Shown: positions 1-7,004 of the stretch, in pieces
How positions within the stretch are numbered: the first letter of the stretch is position 1
How the letters are laid out: each line of letters opens with the position of its first letter
Source of the DNA: Burkholderiaceae bacterium
Lineage (GTDB): Bacteria > Pseudomonadota > Gammaproteobacteria > Burkholderiales > Burkholderiaceae_C
Direction of reading: 5' to 3'
NCBI GenBank assembly: GCA_031256125.1
Contig: JAIRRE010000326.1
Location: 1 to 10,683, forward strand
DNA length: 10,683 nt
Notes under the pieces: generated by a model
Databases searched by the model: none
The model's input: only the letters and a program-made list of their open reading frames with translations
Told to the model about the DNA's origin: nothing
Translations under genes and position numbers: made by a program

Positions 1-30
1 CGGTTCGCTGGCGGGTGGGGTATTGCTCAT
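1..30 (-). CDS. Possible start of a leftward gene running off the left edge (10 codons visible)
   Basis: On the minus strand an ATG at 30-28 opens a frame reading MSNTPPASEP to the window edge. The bases just upstream on that strand are purine-rich (AAAGAGAAAGAAC about 5 nt before the ATG), which could be a weak ribosome binding site. Ten codons are too few to identify a family, and no homology is recognised. The neighbouring transposase remnant means this could equally be a chance ATG in rearranged DNA. Sequence beyond the left edge would settle it. Confidence 0.25.
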   Translation of the reverse strand, partial: MSNTPPASEP

Positions 31-110
31 GGCAAGTTCTTTCTCTTTCGTGAGGATTTCATTGCGGCTCCGATTGTGCGGTCTCCAAGCCGCAGTACCA
101 CATCTGAACT

Positions 111-360
111 TTGGGTAAGTGCCGCATCCGAAATGAACGGCGCCCAAATGCCGAGCGCTTCAATCGCGCTATCCAGGAGGAGTTCATCGAGTTCCGCAAG
201 GACTTGCTTTTTGAAGACTTCCATGCCTTCAACGACAAGCTGCTGGACTGGCTGATCTGGTTCAACGAAACCCGGCCCCACTATGCCTTGGCGTCGAGGT
301 CACCTATGGAGTTCCTCGCCCAGGAGCATCAGGGCAATATGTATTGGCGTGATACACGGG
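111..360 (+). pseudogene. Transposase remnant, C-terminal part of a DDE integrase-core (rve) protein
   Basis: The frame matches the C-terminal end of IS481/IS3-like transposases. It has NAERFNRAIQEEF (the region carrying the last acidic residue of the DDE triad), then the FN.KL..WL pattern, then FNETRPHYAL and SPMEFLAQ, finishing near MYWRDT as these proteins usually do. Everything upstream is missing: an in-frame TGA sits at 105-107, only a TTG is available as a start at 111, and the first two catalytic aspartates and the helix-turn-helix are absent. Downstream the frame runs on without the expected stop to 518, but residues after about 360 no longer resemble a transposase. No clear terminal inverted repeats or target duplication were found. 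This is best read as a dead fragment left by an insertion or rearrangement upstream of sucC. The family assignment is by recognisable motifs only. Confidence 0.7.
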
Positions 361-514
361 GTTTACGCCTACCCGCGCCGCATGATACATTTGCCCGCAC
401 GCGGAGTCGGGGCCGCGGTATCCGCACCCCGGTACTGCGCTGGGCGACCCGGCGTCTCGTGAGACTGCCAGAGCTGTGGCCTGCCTTTATCGTCATTACT
501 CTCCGAGAGGCTTC
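361..514 (+). other. sucC leader region with two GC-rich hairpins
   Basis: This is noncoding DNA between the transposase remnant and sucC. A hairpin at 408-431 pairs CGGGG (408-412) with CCCCG (427-431) and GCGG (415-418) with CCGC (422-425) around a TAT loop. A second at 451-469 pairs GGC/GCC and GTCT/AGAC around CGTG, with one bulged T. Neither is followed by a T tract. A weak sigma70-like pair, CTGCCA (465-470) and TATCGT (488-493) with 17 bp between, is the best promoter guess, with four of six matches in each box. The usual upstream promoter of sucC may have been displaced by the rearrangement. Confidence 0.3.
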
Positions 515-1675
515 ATGAAAATCCACGAATATCAGGGCAAGGAGCTCTTGCGTCAATTCGGTGTGCCGGTACCGCGCGGTATTCCGGCGTTTACCGTGCA
601 AGAAGCGGTTGAGGCTGCCCAAAAACTCGGCGGCCCGGTGTGGGTCGTCAAGGCGCAGATTCACGCCGGTGGGCGCGGCAAAGGCGGCGGCGTGAAGGTC
701 GCCAAGAGTACCGAGGAGGTGAAAACCCTCGCCGGGCAAATTTTGGGTATGCAACTGGTCACGCACCAGACCGGCCCGCAGGGCCAGAAAGTGCGGCGCC
801 TGTACATCGAAGAGGGCGCCGATATTCAGAAGGAGTACTACCTCTCCGTTGTAACCGACCGCGCCACGCAAAAGGTGGCCTTGATCGCGTCGAGCGAGGG
901 CGGCATGGAGATCGAGGAGGTCGCCCGCAAGACGCCCGAGAAAATCATCAAAGTGTTCATTGATCCGATTGTTGGCATGACGGATGCGCAGGCCGGGGAA
1001 CTGGCCCGGGGCATCGGGTTGCCGGAAGGCTCCATGCCACAGTTTGTCGATCTGTGCAAGAAGCTCTACCAGTGCTACATGGACACCGACGCCAGTCTGG
1101 TGGAAATCAACCCGCTCAATCGTGATGGCAAGGGCAACCTGATCGCGCTGGATGCCAAGTTCAATTTCGATAGCAACGCGCTGTTTCGCCATCCCGAAAT
1201 CGTGGCGCTGCGCGATCTAGACGAGGAAGACCCGGCCGAGGTCGAGGCCAGCAAGTTCGACCTGTCCTACATCAGTCTGGACGGCAATATCGGCTGCTTG
1301 GTCAACGGCGCCGGACTGGCGATGGCGACTATGGACACCATCAAGCTGTTTGGCGGCGAGCCGGCAAACTTTCTGGATGTGGGCGGCGGCGCCACGCCTG
1401 AGAAAGTGACCGAGGCGTTCAAAATCATGCTACGCAATCCCAAAGTGTCGGCCATTTTGGTCAACATATTCGGCGGCATCATGCGCTGCGACACCATTGC
1501 GGCGGGCATCATCACGGCCAGCCGGGCGGTGAGTCTGAAGGTGCCGCTGGTGGTGCGCATGAAGGGCACCAACGAGGAACTGGGTAAAAAAATGCTGGCC
1601 GACTCGGGCCTGCCCATCATCAGCGCCAACACCATGGCCGAGGCGGCGCAAAAAGTCGTTGCCGCGGTTAAGTAA
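515..1675 (+). CDS. sucC: Succinyl-CoA synthetase (ADP-forming) subunit beta
   Basis: SucC is the nucleotide-binding beta subunit of succinate-CoA ligase. It works with SucD in the TCA cycle to convert succinyl-CoA, phosphate and ADP to succinate, CoA and ATP in the cytosol. The product is 386 residues, the normal length (about 388 in E. coli). An ATP-grasp domain fills the N-terminal half: it opens with [12 protein letters not shown], carries the basic Gly-rich loop GGRGKGGG (52-59) and has the metal-binding segment [10 protein letters not shown] (192-201). The C-terminal ligase-CoA domain has [11 protein letters not shown] (264-274), FLDVGGGA (286-293) and [13 protein letters not shown] (314-326). 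The ATG at 515 is chosen because the family starts at MKIHEY and GAGAGG lies at 505-510. A GTG at 476 would add 13 alien residues. sucD follows after 14 nt, so the two are surely co-transcribed. Confidence 0.97.
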   Translation: MKIHEYQGKELLRQFGVPVPRGIPAFTVQEAVEAAQKLGGPVWVVKAQIHAGGRGKGGGVKVAKSTEEVKTLAGQILGMQLVTHQTGPQGQKVRRLYIEEGADIQKEYYLSVVTDRATQKVALIASSEGGMEIEEVARKTPEKIIKVFIDPIVGMTDAQAGELARGIGLPEGSMPQFVDLCKKLYQCYMDTDASLVEINPLNRDGKGNLIALDAKFNFDSNALFRHPEIVALRDLDEEDPAEVEASKFDLSYISLDGNIGCLVNGAGLAMATMDTIKLFGGEPANFLDVGGGATPEKVTEAFKIMLRNPKVSAILVNIFGGIMRCDTIAAGIITASRAVSLKVPLVVRMKGTNEELGKKMLADSGLPIISANTMAEAAQKVVAAVK

Positions 1676-1689
1676 AAGGGAGCAGCCAA

Positions 1690-2583
1690 ATGAGTATCTA
1701 CGTCAACAAAAATACGCGCGTCATTACCCAGGGCATTACCGGCAAGACGGGGCAGTTTCACACCGAAAAGTGCATCGAATACGCCAATGGCAAGAACTGC
1801 TTTGTCGCTGGCGTCAACCCCAAGAAGGCGGGCGAGAAAATTTTTGGCGTGCCGATTTTTGGCAGCGTCAAGGAGGCCAAGGCGCAGACCGGCGCCACCG
1901 CCAGCGTGATCTATGTGCCGCCGCCCGGTGCAGCGGCTGCGATTTGGGAAGCGGTGGATGCCGACCTGGACCTGGTCATCTGTATCACCGAGGGCATCCC
2001 GATCCGCGACATGCTGGAAGTGCGGGGCAAGATGAAAGCCAAGCAAGCCGCGGGCGGCAAAAAGACGCTGCTGCTCGGCCCGAACTGCCCGGGCGTCATC
2101 ACCCCCGATGAGATCAAGATCGGCATCATGCCCGGTCATATCCACAAAAAAGGGCGTGTGGGCGTGGTCAGCCGCTCGGGTACGTTGACCTACGAAGCCG
2201 TGGCGCAACTGTCCGAATTGGGCATTGGTCAATCGTCGGCCGTGGGCATCGGCGGCGACCCGATCAACGGCATCAAGCACCTGGATGTGATGCAGGCGTT
2301 CAATGACGACCCGCAAACCGATGCCGTCATCATGATCGGCGAAATTGGTGGCCCCGACGAGGCCGACGCCGCGCGCTGGTGCAAGGCCAATATGAAAAAG
2401 CCGGTGGTTGGCTTTATCGCCGGCGTTACCGCGCCGCCGGGCAAACGCATGGGCCATGCCGGGGCGCTGATTTCCGGCGGGGCCGATACTGCCGATGCCA
2501 AGCTCGCAATCATGGAGGAATGCGGCTTCAAAGTCACGCGCAACCCGTCGGAGATGGGCAAGCTGCTCAAATCACTGTTGTGA
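1690..2583 (+). CDS. sucD: Succinyl-CoA synthetase (ADP-forming) subunit alpha
   Basis: SucD is the catalytic alpha subunit of succinyl-CoA synthetase. It binds CoA and carries the phosphohistidine that relays phosphate between succinyl-CoA and the nucleotide on SucC. The 297-residue product has the CoA-binding Rossmann domain at the N-terminus (TRVITQGITGKTGQFHT, residues 9-25, and FVAGVNPKKAG, 38-48). The middle has GPNCPGVITP (130-139) and VSRSGTLTYE (160-169). The ligase domain carries the active-site histidine in GHAGALISGGA (His256, codon 2455-2457). Length and all motifs are complete. The start at 1690 follows AAAAGGGAG (1675-1683) at good spacing. It is the second gene of the sucCD operon, and a strong hairpin at 2601-2638 probably marks the operon end. 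Confidence 0.97.
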   Translation: MSIYVNKNTRVITQGITGKTGQFHTEKCIEYANGKNCFVAGVNPKKAGEKIFGVPIFGSVKEAKAQTGATASVIYVPPPGAAAAIWEAVDADLDLVICITEGIPIRDMLEVRGKMKAKQAAGGKKTLLLGPNCPGVITPDEIKIGIMPGHIHKKGRVGVVSRSGTLTYEAVAQLSELGIGQSSAVGIGGDPINGIKHLDVMQAFNDDPQTDAVIMIGEIGGPDEADAARWCKANMKKPVVGFIAGVTAPPGKRMGHAGALISGGADTADAKLAIMEECGFKVTRNPSEMGKLLKSLL

Positions 2584-2600
2584 TGCGGGCAACCGCCCGG

Positions 2601-2638
2601 CCCAAAACGCCCCTGCACGAACTGCGGGGCGATTTGGG
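2601..2638 (+). terminator. Strong hairpin after sucCD, candidate terminator lacking a T tract
   Basis: Starting 17 nt after the sucD stop, CCCAAA (2601-2606) pairs with TTTGGG (2633-2638). After an A/A mismatch, CGCCCC (2608-2613) pairs with GGGGCG (2626-2631). After a bulged T, GCA (2615-2617) pairs with TGC (2623-2625) around the loop CGAAC. That makes 15 base pairs. It is not followed by a run of T, so it is not a textbook intrinsic terminator. It may act with Rho or protect the sucCD mRNA 3' end. Confidence 0.5.
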
Positions 2639-2653
2639 TTGCGCCTAACGCCG

Positions 2654-2684
2654 ATTGTGTGCACAATCATTACCCTTGTAATCT
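2654..2684 (+). promoter_or_regulatory. Candidate promoter of the phosphatase gene with two overlapping dyads
   Basis: TGTAAT (2677-2682) matches the sigma70 -10 box in five of six positions. TTGTGT (2655-2660) stands 16 bp upstream as a poor -35. Two inverted repeats overlap these boxes: ATTGTG/CACAAT at 2654-2659 and 2662-2667 (2-nt spacer), and ATTAC/GTAAT at 2669-2673 and 2678-2682 (4-nt spacer). A further GATTAC at 2719-2724 is the complement of GTAATC at 2678-2683. A poor -35 with dyads over it is the layout of an activator- or repressor-controlled promoter. The regulator cannot be named from this. Confidence 0.4.
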
Positions 2685-2726
2685 CATGGCATGTTCGCCG
2701 GTACAGATACAAACACATGATTACAA

Positions 2727-3536
2727 ATGCACACTCTACTTTCTGATGGCGTAGGTAATATGTTGGCTGAGGATTTTCCGCTCGAATTCGCAGCGCTCAC
2801 CGACGTGGGCCGTAAGCGCACCAACAATGAAGACGCGGTGCGCGTCGAGCCGGAGCACGGCTTCGTGGTACTGGCCGATGGCTTGGGCGGCTACAACGCC
2901 GGCGAAGTCGCCAGCCGCATGGCTGTGGAAGGCATCGGCGCCGGGCTGATCTGCTGGTTACAAAGCGCAAGCGCCCTGCCGGAAAACGAAAGCCCGCGTG
3001 CCGCGTCCGACGCGCTGCGGGCGCTGGAAACCTGCGTGGATGAGGTCAACCACGCCATTTTTGAAGATGCGGCCTGCGTCCCGGATCACGCCGGCATGGG
3101 CACCACGCTGGTCGTGGCATTGGCATACCAAGGGCAGATGCTGATTGGCCACATTGGCGATTCACGCGCTTATTGCCTGTGCGACGGGATGCTGACGCGG
3201 CTCACACGCGATCATTCGTTATTGCAGGAGCAACTCGACGCCGGCCTGATGACGCCCGCACAGGCGGCGGTCTCGCCGCACTACAACCTGCTCACCCGCG
3301 GGTTGGGCGTTGAGGCCACGGTGTCACTGGATGTCCAAACCGTATTGTTGCAAAAAGGAAACATTTATTTGCTATGTTCCGATGGCCTAACCAACATGGT
3401 ATCCGACGCTGACATCGCGCAACTGCTCGGCAGTGGCCTGCCTCTGCCCGGCATGGCGCAGGCATTGGTTGACCAAGCCAACGCCAATGGCGGACAGGAT
3501 AATGTGACAGTAGCGCTGATTCGGGTGGAGAAATAA
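2727..3536 (+). CDS. PP2C-family serine/threonine protein phosphatase (Stp1/PppP-like)
   Basis: This is a metal-dependent (Mn/Mg) PPM-family phosphatase expected to remove phosphate from Ser/Thr residues of cytosolic proteins. The 269-residue product is a single compact catalytic domain of the short bacterial Stp type, with no membrane segment. Its motifs are in order: TDVGRKRTNNED (25-36, Asp36), VLADGLGGYNAGE (48-60, Asp51), GMGTTLVVAL (123-132), GHIGDSRAY (141-149, Asp145), LTRDHSLLQEQL (159-170), LLCSDGLTNMVSD (215-227, Asp219) and GGQDNVTVALI (255-265, Asp258). All metal-site aspartates are present, so it should be active. An ATG at 2760 (M12), with AGG just before it, is an equally plausible start; the first 11 residues look unconserved. 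It lies 119 nt upstream of an FHA-domain gene, which suggests a shared phospho-signalling role, but no kinase gene is in the window. Confidence 0.93.
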   Translation: MHTLLSDGVGNMLAEDFPLEFAALTDVGRKRTNNEDAVRVEPEHGFVVLADGLGGYNAGEVASRMAVEGIGAGLICWLQSASALPENESPRAASDALRALETCVDEVNHAIFEDAACVPDHAGMGTTLVVALAYQGQMLIGHIGDSRAYCLCDGMLTRLTRDHSLLQEQLDAGLMTPAQAAVSPHYNLLTRGLGVEATVSLDVQTVLLQKGNIYLLCSDGLTNMVSDADIAQLLGSGLPLPGMAQALVDQANANGGQDNVTVALIRVEK

Positions 3537-3602
3537 GTTGAGGTTGCAATACTAGAAAGGTTTCCAAAAATCGGTTATCTTCGACAACTTGAGGAGAACA
3601 TT

Positions 3603-3624
3603 GCACAACGGTTCTGCCGTTTGC
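3603..3624 (+). other. Hairpin in the leader of the FHA gene
   Basis: GCA (3603-3605) and AACGG (3607-3611) pair with CCGTT (3617-3621) and TGC (3622-3624) around the loop TTCTG, with C3606 bulged, giving eight base pairs. It lies between the phosphatase and FHA genes, 31 nt before the FHA start, with no T run after it. It may partly uncouple the two genes or stabilise the downstream transcript. The rest of the 119-nt gap is AT-richer than its surroundings, and I could not assign a convincing promoter in it. Confidence 0.3.
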
Positions 3625-3655
3625 TTCCGACACCATAAAGAGAACTTGAATTATT

Positions 3656-4327
3656 ATGCCCAAGCTGATCGTGTCCCTCGATGGTATTCTGGTCAAGCAA
3701 GTCCAGTTGACCAAGAGCCGTTCCACCATAGGCCGACGTCCCTATAACGACATCGTTATCGACAACTTGGCCGTCAGTGGTGAACATGCCGTTATCACGA
3801 TTACTGGTAACCAGGTGTTGCTGGAAGACCTGGGCAGTACCAACGGCACTTACGTCAACGGTCAAGCCATCCGCAAGCAATCGCTTGAATACGGCGATCG
3901 TATCGAGATCGGCCGCTACAAAATCCAGTATTTGGAGAGTGTCGACAAAACTGTGTCGGCCCCCCTGGAAAAACACGACGAAATCGCCAGCGGCGATGCC
4001 GGCGCAGTCACGATCCCCAGCAGCATTTCCCATCACGGACCGCCGACGCTCAATGGCGACGCCATCGAAGGCCCGCACGTAAAAGTGCTCAATGGCGTTT
4101 CTGCGGGCAGAAGCATGGCGCTAACCAAGGTTGTGACCACCATTGGCAAGCCGGGCGTTTCGGTGGCCTCCATTACCCGGCGCGGACATGGCTACGACCT
4201 GGCCCACGTCACGGGCGAACAAACGGCCACCGTCAATGGCGTTTCAGTCGATGCCAACCCGATCACGCTCCAGCACCATGACCGCGTTAACGTCGGTGGC
4301 GTGGAATTGGAGTTTTTCCAGGCTTGA
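3656..4327 (+). CDS. FHA domain-containing protein (one intact and one degenerate FHA domain)
   Basis: FHA domains bind phosphothreonine peptides, so this cytosolic protein is likely an adaptor reading Thr phosphorylation. The N-terminal FHA domain (about residues 2-95) has the key residues: STIGRRPYNDIVI (23-35, with Gly26-Arg27), VSGEHAVI (40-47, Ser41 and His44) and LEDLGSTNGTYVNG (56-69, with Ser61, Asn63 and Gly64). A linker of about 45 residues leads to a second FHA-like fold (about 141-222). There the GR motif reads IGKPG, the SxxH motif is replaced by ITRR, and the STNGT loop is reduced to TATVNGV; it ends with ITLQHHDRVNVGGVELEFF. The product is 223 residues with no membrane segment. 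Its position after a PP2C phosphatase supports a joint role in Ser/Thr phospho-signalling. The last 41 nt overlap the end of the opposing ligase gene. Confidence 0.9.
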   Translation: MPKLIVSLDGILVKQVQLTKSRSTIGRRPYNDIVIDNLAVSGEHAVITITGNQVLLEDLGSTNGTYVNGQAIRKQSLEYGDRIEIGRYKIQYLESVDKTVSAPLEKHDEIASGDAGAVTIPSSISHHGPPTLNGDAIEGPHVKVLNGVSAGRSMALTKVVTTIGKPGVSVASITRRGHGYDLAHVTGEQTATVNGVSVDANPITLQHHDRVNVGGVELEFFQA

Positions 4328-5990
4328 TCGCGCGCCGGGCAGCAATGGCGGAAGACGGCGCGCTCTTGCCCGCATCCGCGGCGGCGCTGCCGGACGAAGG
4401 TAGTCCCTGCTGGGATGCCGCGCCTTGAAACTGCTGCTGCGCGTCCTCGGAGATGCGGTGGTTTTCGTCATTCCATGCCCGTAGATCGTCCGGAAATGAC
4501 GCCTTGAAGCGCGCCAGTTGCTCGCTGGCCACCCCGTTCTCGCTTAGCAGCGCGGCGCTTGCTATCACTTTTTCGATCACGCGCGGTTCGGGTGAAAAGT
4601 GCAGCGTTTCGAGCGCCTCGCGCAGTTGAATCGGCGCGTTCTCGCGCGTCGTCGAACGGGTGGTGACTTCGGCAAAGTTGACGATACCCGCGAATAGCCA
4701 CGAGCGTTTGGCCTGACCCATCGTGTTGTGGCGGAAGATCGGAGCGCGCTGGTCTTCGGCCAAAAACAGTTGCCCGACACGCCAATAGTCCCAGCCCGCG
4801 TAACCGATAAAAGCCAGTAGCGCCAGCGCCAGCGTGCCGCATGGCCAGCGCCAGCGCGCAGGGGCGGCAGCATCCGCGCCGTGCCGAGTTGCCCACAGCA
4901 GCCACAGGCACAGCAACGCCGCAATTTGAAACGGCCCGTACCACAACGGATATTCCACCAGACTGTGGATGCCAATCGCCAACAACACCCCCCACGCCAG
5001 TTGCCGTGCCGGATCGGTGTCGCCCCACGGGCGGCCGCGCCAGATCAGCCACAGAGCCAGCGCGCCGATCGCGGCAGTGGCGGGCACGCCGAGCGTTACG
5101 GCCAGGTGCAGCGGCAGGTTGTGCGCGTTGTCCAGGATGTGGCAAAAGCGCGGCAGGCCCACCTCTTCATAAGGCGCCATGTAGTGCGCCCACGCCAGAT
5201 TGCCCCAGCCCCAGCCGGTCAGGGGCTTTTGGACGATCAGCCACAGCACGTCCCGCCACAGCACCACACGGCTGCCGCACGCCGACTCGCCGTGTTCCCA
5301 ATGATCCATCAGATTGCGCCCGCCCAAACCATCGACATTGCGCAGGGACAGCGACAACAACCACCCGGCGATCAGATAGAGCAATACCGCCGCCACCGCA
5401 AGGGCGGCGACCAGACGCCAGGAGAAAACGCGCACCCTCTCATCTGCGGGAGCGAATTGAAATACCGCTCGTTCCTTCCGCCATGCCCAATACACCACCA
5501 GCAGCGCCAGCGCAATCAGCTCCACCGTGCCCACCCGCGAAGCGCTGGCGGCCAATCCCGCCAGCATCACCAGCGCGGCCAGCGCCGTTACCAGCCACGG
5601 CAGTTCCCGGTCGCGCGTCAACCACCAGGCCACCAGCAGCCCGATCACCAGATGCGTGGCCAGCAGATTGGGCTGGCGCAAATTGCCGAACGCATATCCG
5701 GCATGGGACAGGTTAATCAACGGCCAACCCCAGCTTTCCAAATGGAAATACTGGAGCAGTGCGATAACGCCGCTGAGCGTGGCGGCCAGCGCCCATCCCA
5801 GGGCGGCCAAGGTAAATGCGCGCCGCGCGCCGCGCCACGGCAAATAGGCCAGCAGCACCGCGGCAGTTGCCGCGGCGACCAGATAAGGCTCCGCCGCCGC
5901 CAGCGGCCCCCAGGTCAACGGCCACAGCCAGGGCACGGCAATCAACAGAACAGCAGCAACATCGGCCAGCGCAAACAGTATCGGAAGCAT
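4287..5990 (-). CDS. O-antigen ligase/polymerase family membrane protein (PglL/Wzy_C type, with Wzy_C_2 tail domain)
   Basis: This is a polytopic inner-membrane enzyme of the WaaL/Wzy/PglL superfamily. These proteins move lipid-linked glycans on the periplasmic side onto lipid A core, a growing polymer or pilin-type proteins. The 567-residue product has many hydrophobic segments from residue 1 to about 400. Recognisable features are GYAFGNLRQPNLLAT (98-112), ASRVG (150-154), the periplasmic-loop segment SRVVLWRDVLW (240-250) leading to LTGWGWGN (257-264), DNAHNLPLHLAVTLG (287-301) and HSLVEYPLWYGPF (342-354). After residue 400 a soluble region fits the Wzy_C_2 domain seen in PglL-like glycosylases. 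The last 50 residues are Gln/Ser/Ala-rich and then basic. The ATG at 5990 is the only reasonable start, because the frame upstream lies antisense to phoH; it has no clear ribosome binding site, and the N-terminus seems short for the family. The acceptor (O-antigen or pilin) cannot be decided here; no pilin gene is present. Confidence 0.85.
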   Translation of the reverse strand: MLPILFALADVAAVLLIAVPWLWPLTWGPLAAAEPYLVAAATAAVLLAYLPWRGARRAFTLAALGWALAATLSGVIALLQYFHLESWGWPLINLSHAGYAFGNLRQPNLLATHLVIGLLVAWWLTRDRELPWLVTALAALVMLAGLAASASRVGTVELIALALLVVYWAWRKERAVFQFAPADERVRVFSWRLVAALAVAAVLLYLIAGWLLSLSLRNVDGLGGRNLMDHWEHGESACGSRVVLWRDVLWLIVQKPLTGWGWGNLAWAHYMAPYEEVGLPRFCHILDNAHNLPLHLAVTLGVPATAAIGALALWLIWRGRPWGDTDPARQLAWGVLLAIGIHSLVEYPLWYGPFQIAALLCLWLLWATRHGADAAAPARWRWPCGTLALALLAFIGYAGWDYWRVGQLFLAEDQRAPIFRHNTMGQAKRSWLFAGIVNFAEVTTRSTTRENAPIQLREALETLHFSPEPRVIEKVIASAALLSENGVASEQLARFKASFPDDLRAWNDENHRISEDAQQQFQGAASQQGLPSSGSAAADAGKSAPSSAIAARRAIKPGKTPIPRHRR

Positions 5991-6032
5991 CGTGGGATTG
6001 TGCCGGAGGGCCGCCGATAAAGCATCGCCATA

Positions 6033-7004
6033 ATGCCGGCCATGATCCTGCGCCACGCCTTCACGCCCGCCGACAACACGCGCCTGGCGCATTTGTGCGG
6101 GCCGCTGGATGAGCACTTGCGCGGCATCGAAGCGGGCTTGCAGGTCGCCATCACGCGCCGGGGCGGGCAGTTCCGCGTCGAAGGGCCGAAAAAACAGGCC
6201 GAGCGCGCAGTGGCGCTGTTGCAGGCACTGTATGAGCTGGCTGCGCGCCCGATCCGCGCCGAAACGGTGCAACTGATGCTTGCCGGCGACGATACGGCGC
6301 TGGCTGAAGATGCCAGCGGCGCGCAGCGCCTGCATACGCGCCGCGCCGACCTGCAAGCGCGCACGCCCAACCAAAGCGTTTATCTGGATCACATCGCGCA
6401 GCACGACATCACCTTCGGTATCGGCCCGGCGGGCACTGGCAAAACCTTTCTGGCGGTGGCCTGTGCGGTCGATGCGCTGGAGCGCAGCAGCGTGCAGCGC
6501 ATCATCCTCACGCGCCCGGCGGTGGAAGCGGGCGAGCGGCTGGGGTTCCTGCCCGGTGACCTGACGCAAAAGGTCGATCCGTATCTGCGTCCGCTGTACG
6601 ACGCGCTGTATGACCTGATGGGGTTCGACCGCGTCGCCAAGGCGTTCGAGCGCGGGCAGCTCGAAATCGCGCCGCTGGCCTTCATGCGCGGGCGCACGCT
6701 CAATCATGCTTTTGTGATCCTGGACGAAGCGCAGAACACCACGCCCGAACAGATGAAGATGTTCTTGACGCGCATCGGCTTTGGCAGCACCTGCGTGGTC
6801 ACCGGCGACGTGAGCCAGATCGACCTGCCGCGCGGTGCCACCAGTGGCCTGATCGACGCCGAGCGCGTACTGCGGCGCGTCAAGGGTCTGGCTTTCACGC
6901 GCTTTACCAGCGCCGACGTGGTGCGGCATCCGCTGGTGGCGCGCATCGTCGAAGCCTACGACGCCGCGCGACCCCAGCCCCAAAGCACCAAGGATGCGCC
7001 ATGA
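6033..7004 (+). CDS. ybeZ: PhoH family ATPase (PhoH-like/YbeZ)
   Basis: This is a cytosolic P-loop ATPase of the PhoH/YbeZ family, linked to RNA processing and ribosome metabolism and functionally tied to YbeY. The 323-residue product has a short N-terminal domain (about 1-100, starting with the typical betaproteobacterial CGPLDEHLR at 22-30 and a KH-like QFRVEG at 46-51). The ATPase core follows, with Walker A GPAGTGKT (131-138), [18 protein letters not shown] (159-176), Walker B VILDEAQN (228-235) and the sensor-like [12 protein letters not shown] (257-268). All key residues are intact. The start is uncertain between M1 (6033) and M4 (6042). No ribosome binding site lies at normal spacing; GGAGGG at 6005-6010 is 22 nt away. 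Only 42 nt separate it from the divergent ligase gene, so its promoter must overlap that gene. The ybeY start overlaps its stop by ATGA, implying translational coupling. Confidence 0.93.
   Translation: MPAMILRHAFTPADNTRLAHLCGPLDEHLRGIEAGLQVAITRRGGQFRVEGPKKQAERAVALLQALYELAARPIRAETVQLMLAGDDTALAEDASGAQRLHTRRADLQARTPNQSVYLDHIAQHDITFGIGPAGTGKTFLAVACAVDALERSSVQRIILTRPAVEAGERLGFLPGDLTQKVDPYLRPLYDALYDLMGFDRVAKAFERGQLEIAPLAFMRGRTLNHAFVILDEAQNTTPEQMKMFLTRIGFGSTCVVTGDVSQIDLPRGATSGLIDAERVLRRVKGLAFTRFTSADVVRHPLVARIVEAYDAARPQPQSTKDAP

Noticed and set aside
29..118. Small rightward ORF of 29 residues beginning MASSFSFVR
   Set aside because: It has no ribosome binding site and no recognisable features, and lies in DNA next to an IS breakpoint.
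395..470. Possible tRNA or structured RNA in the sucC leader
   Set aside because: There are GC-rich hairpins, but no T-loop GGTTCRANYCC pattern, no acceptor stem pairing and no anticodon arm layout.
476..514. GTG at 476 as an upstream start of sucC
   Set aside because: It would add 13 residues not seen in SucC; the ATG at 515 gives the family N-terminus and has GAGAGG before it.
1267..2457. Long leftward frame across sucC-sucD
   Set aside because: It is the His/Arg/Ala-rich complement of two well-conserved genes.
4811..4860. Repeated GCCAGCGCCAGC units
   Set aside because: They encode a Leu/Ala-rich membrane helix of the ligase on the other strand and are codon-driven, not a repeat element.
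4841..6020. Long rightward frames opposite the ligase gene
   Set aside because: They are Pro/Arg/Gln-rich, have no recognisable domain and lie fully antisense to a membrane protein with clear motifs.
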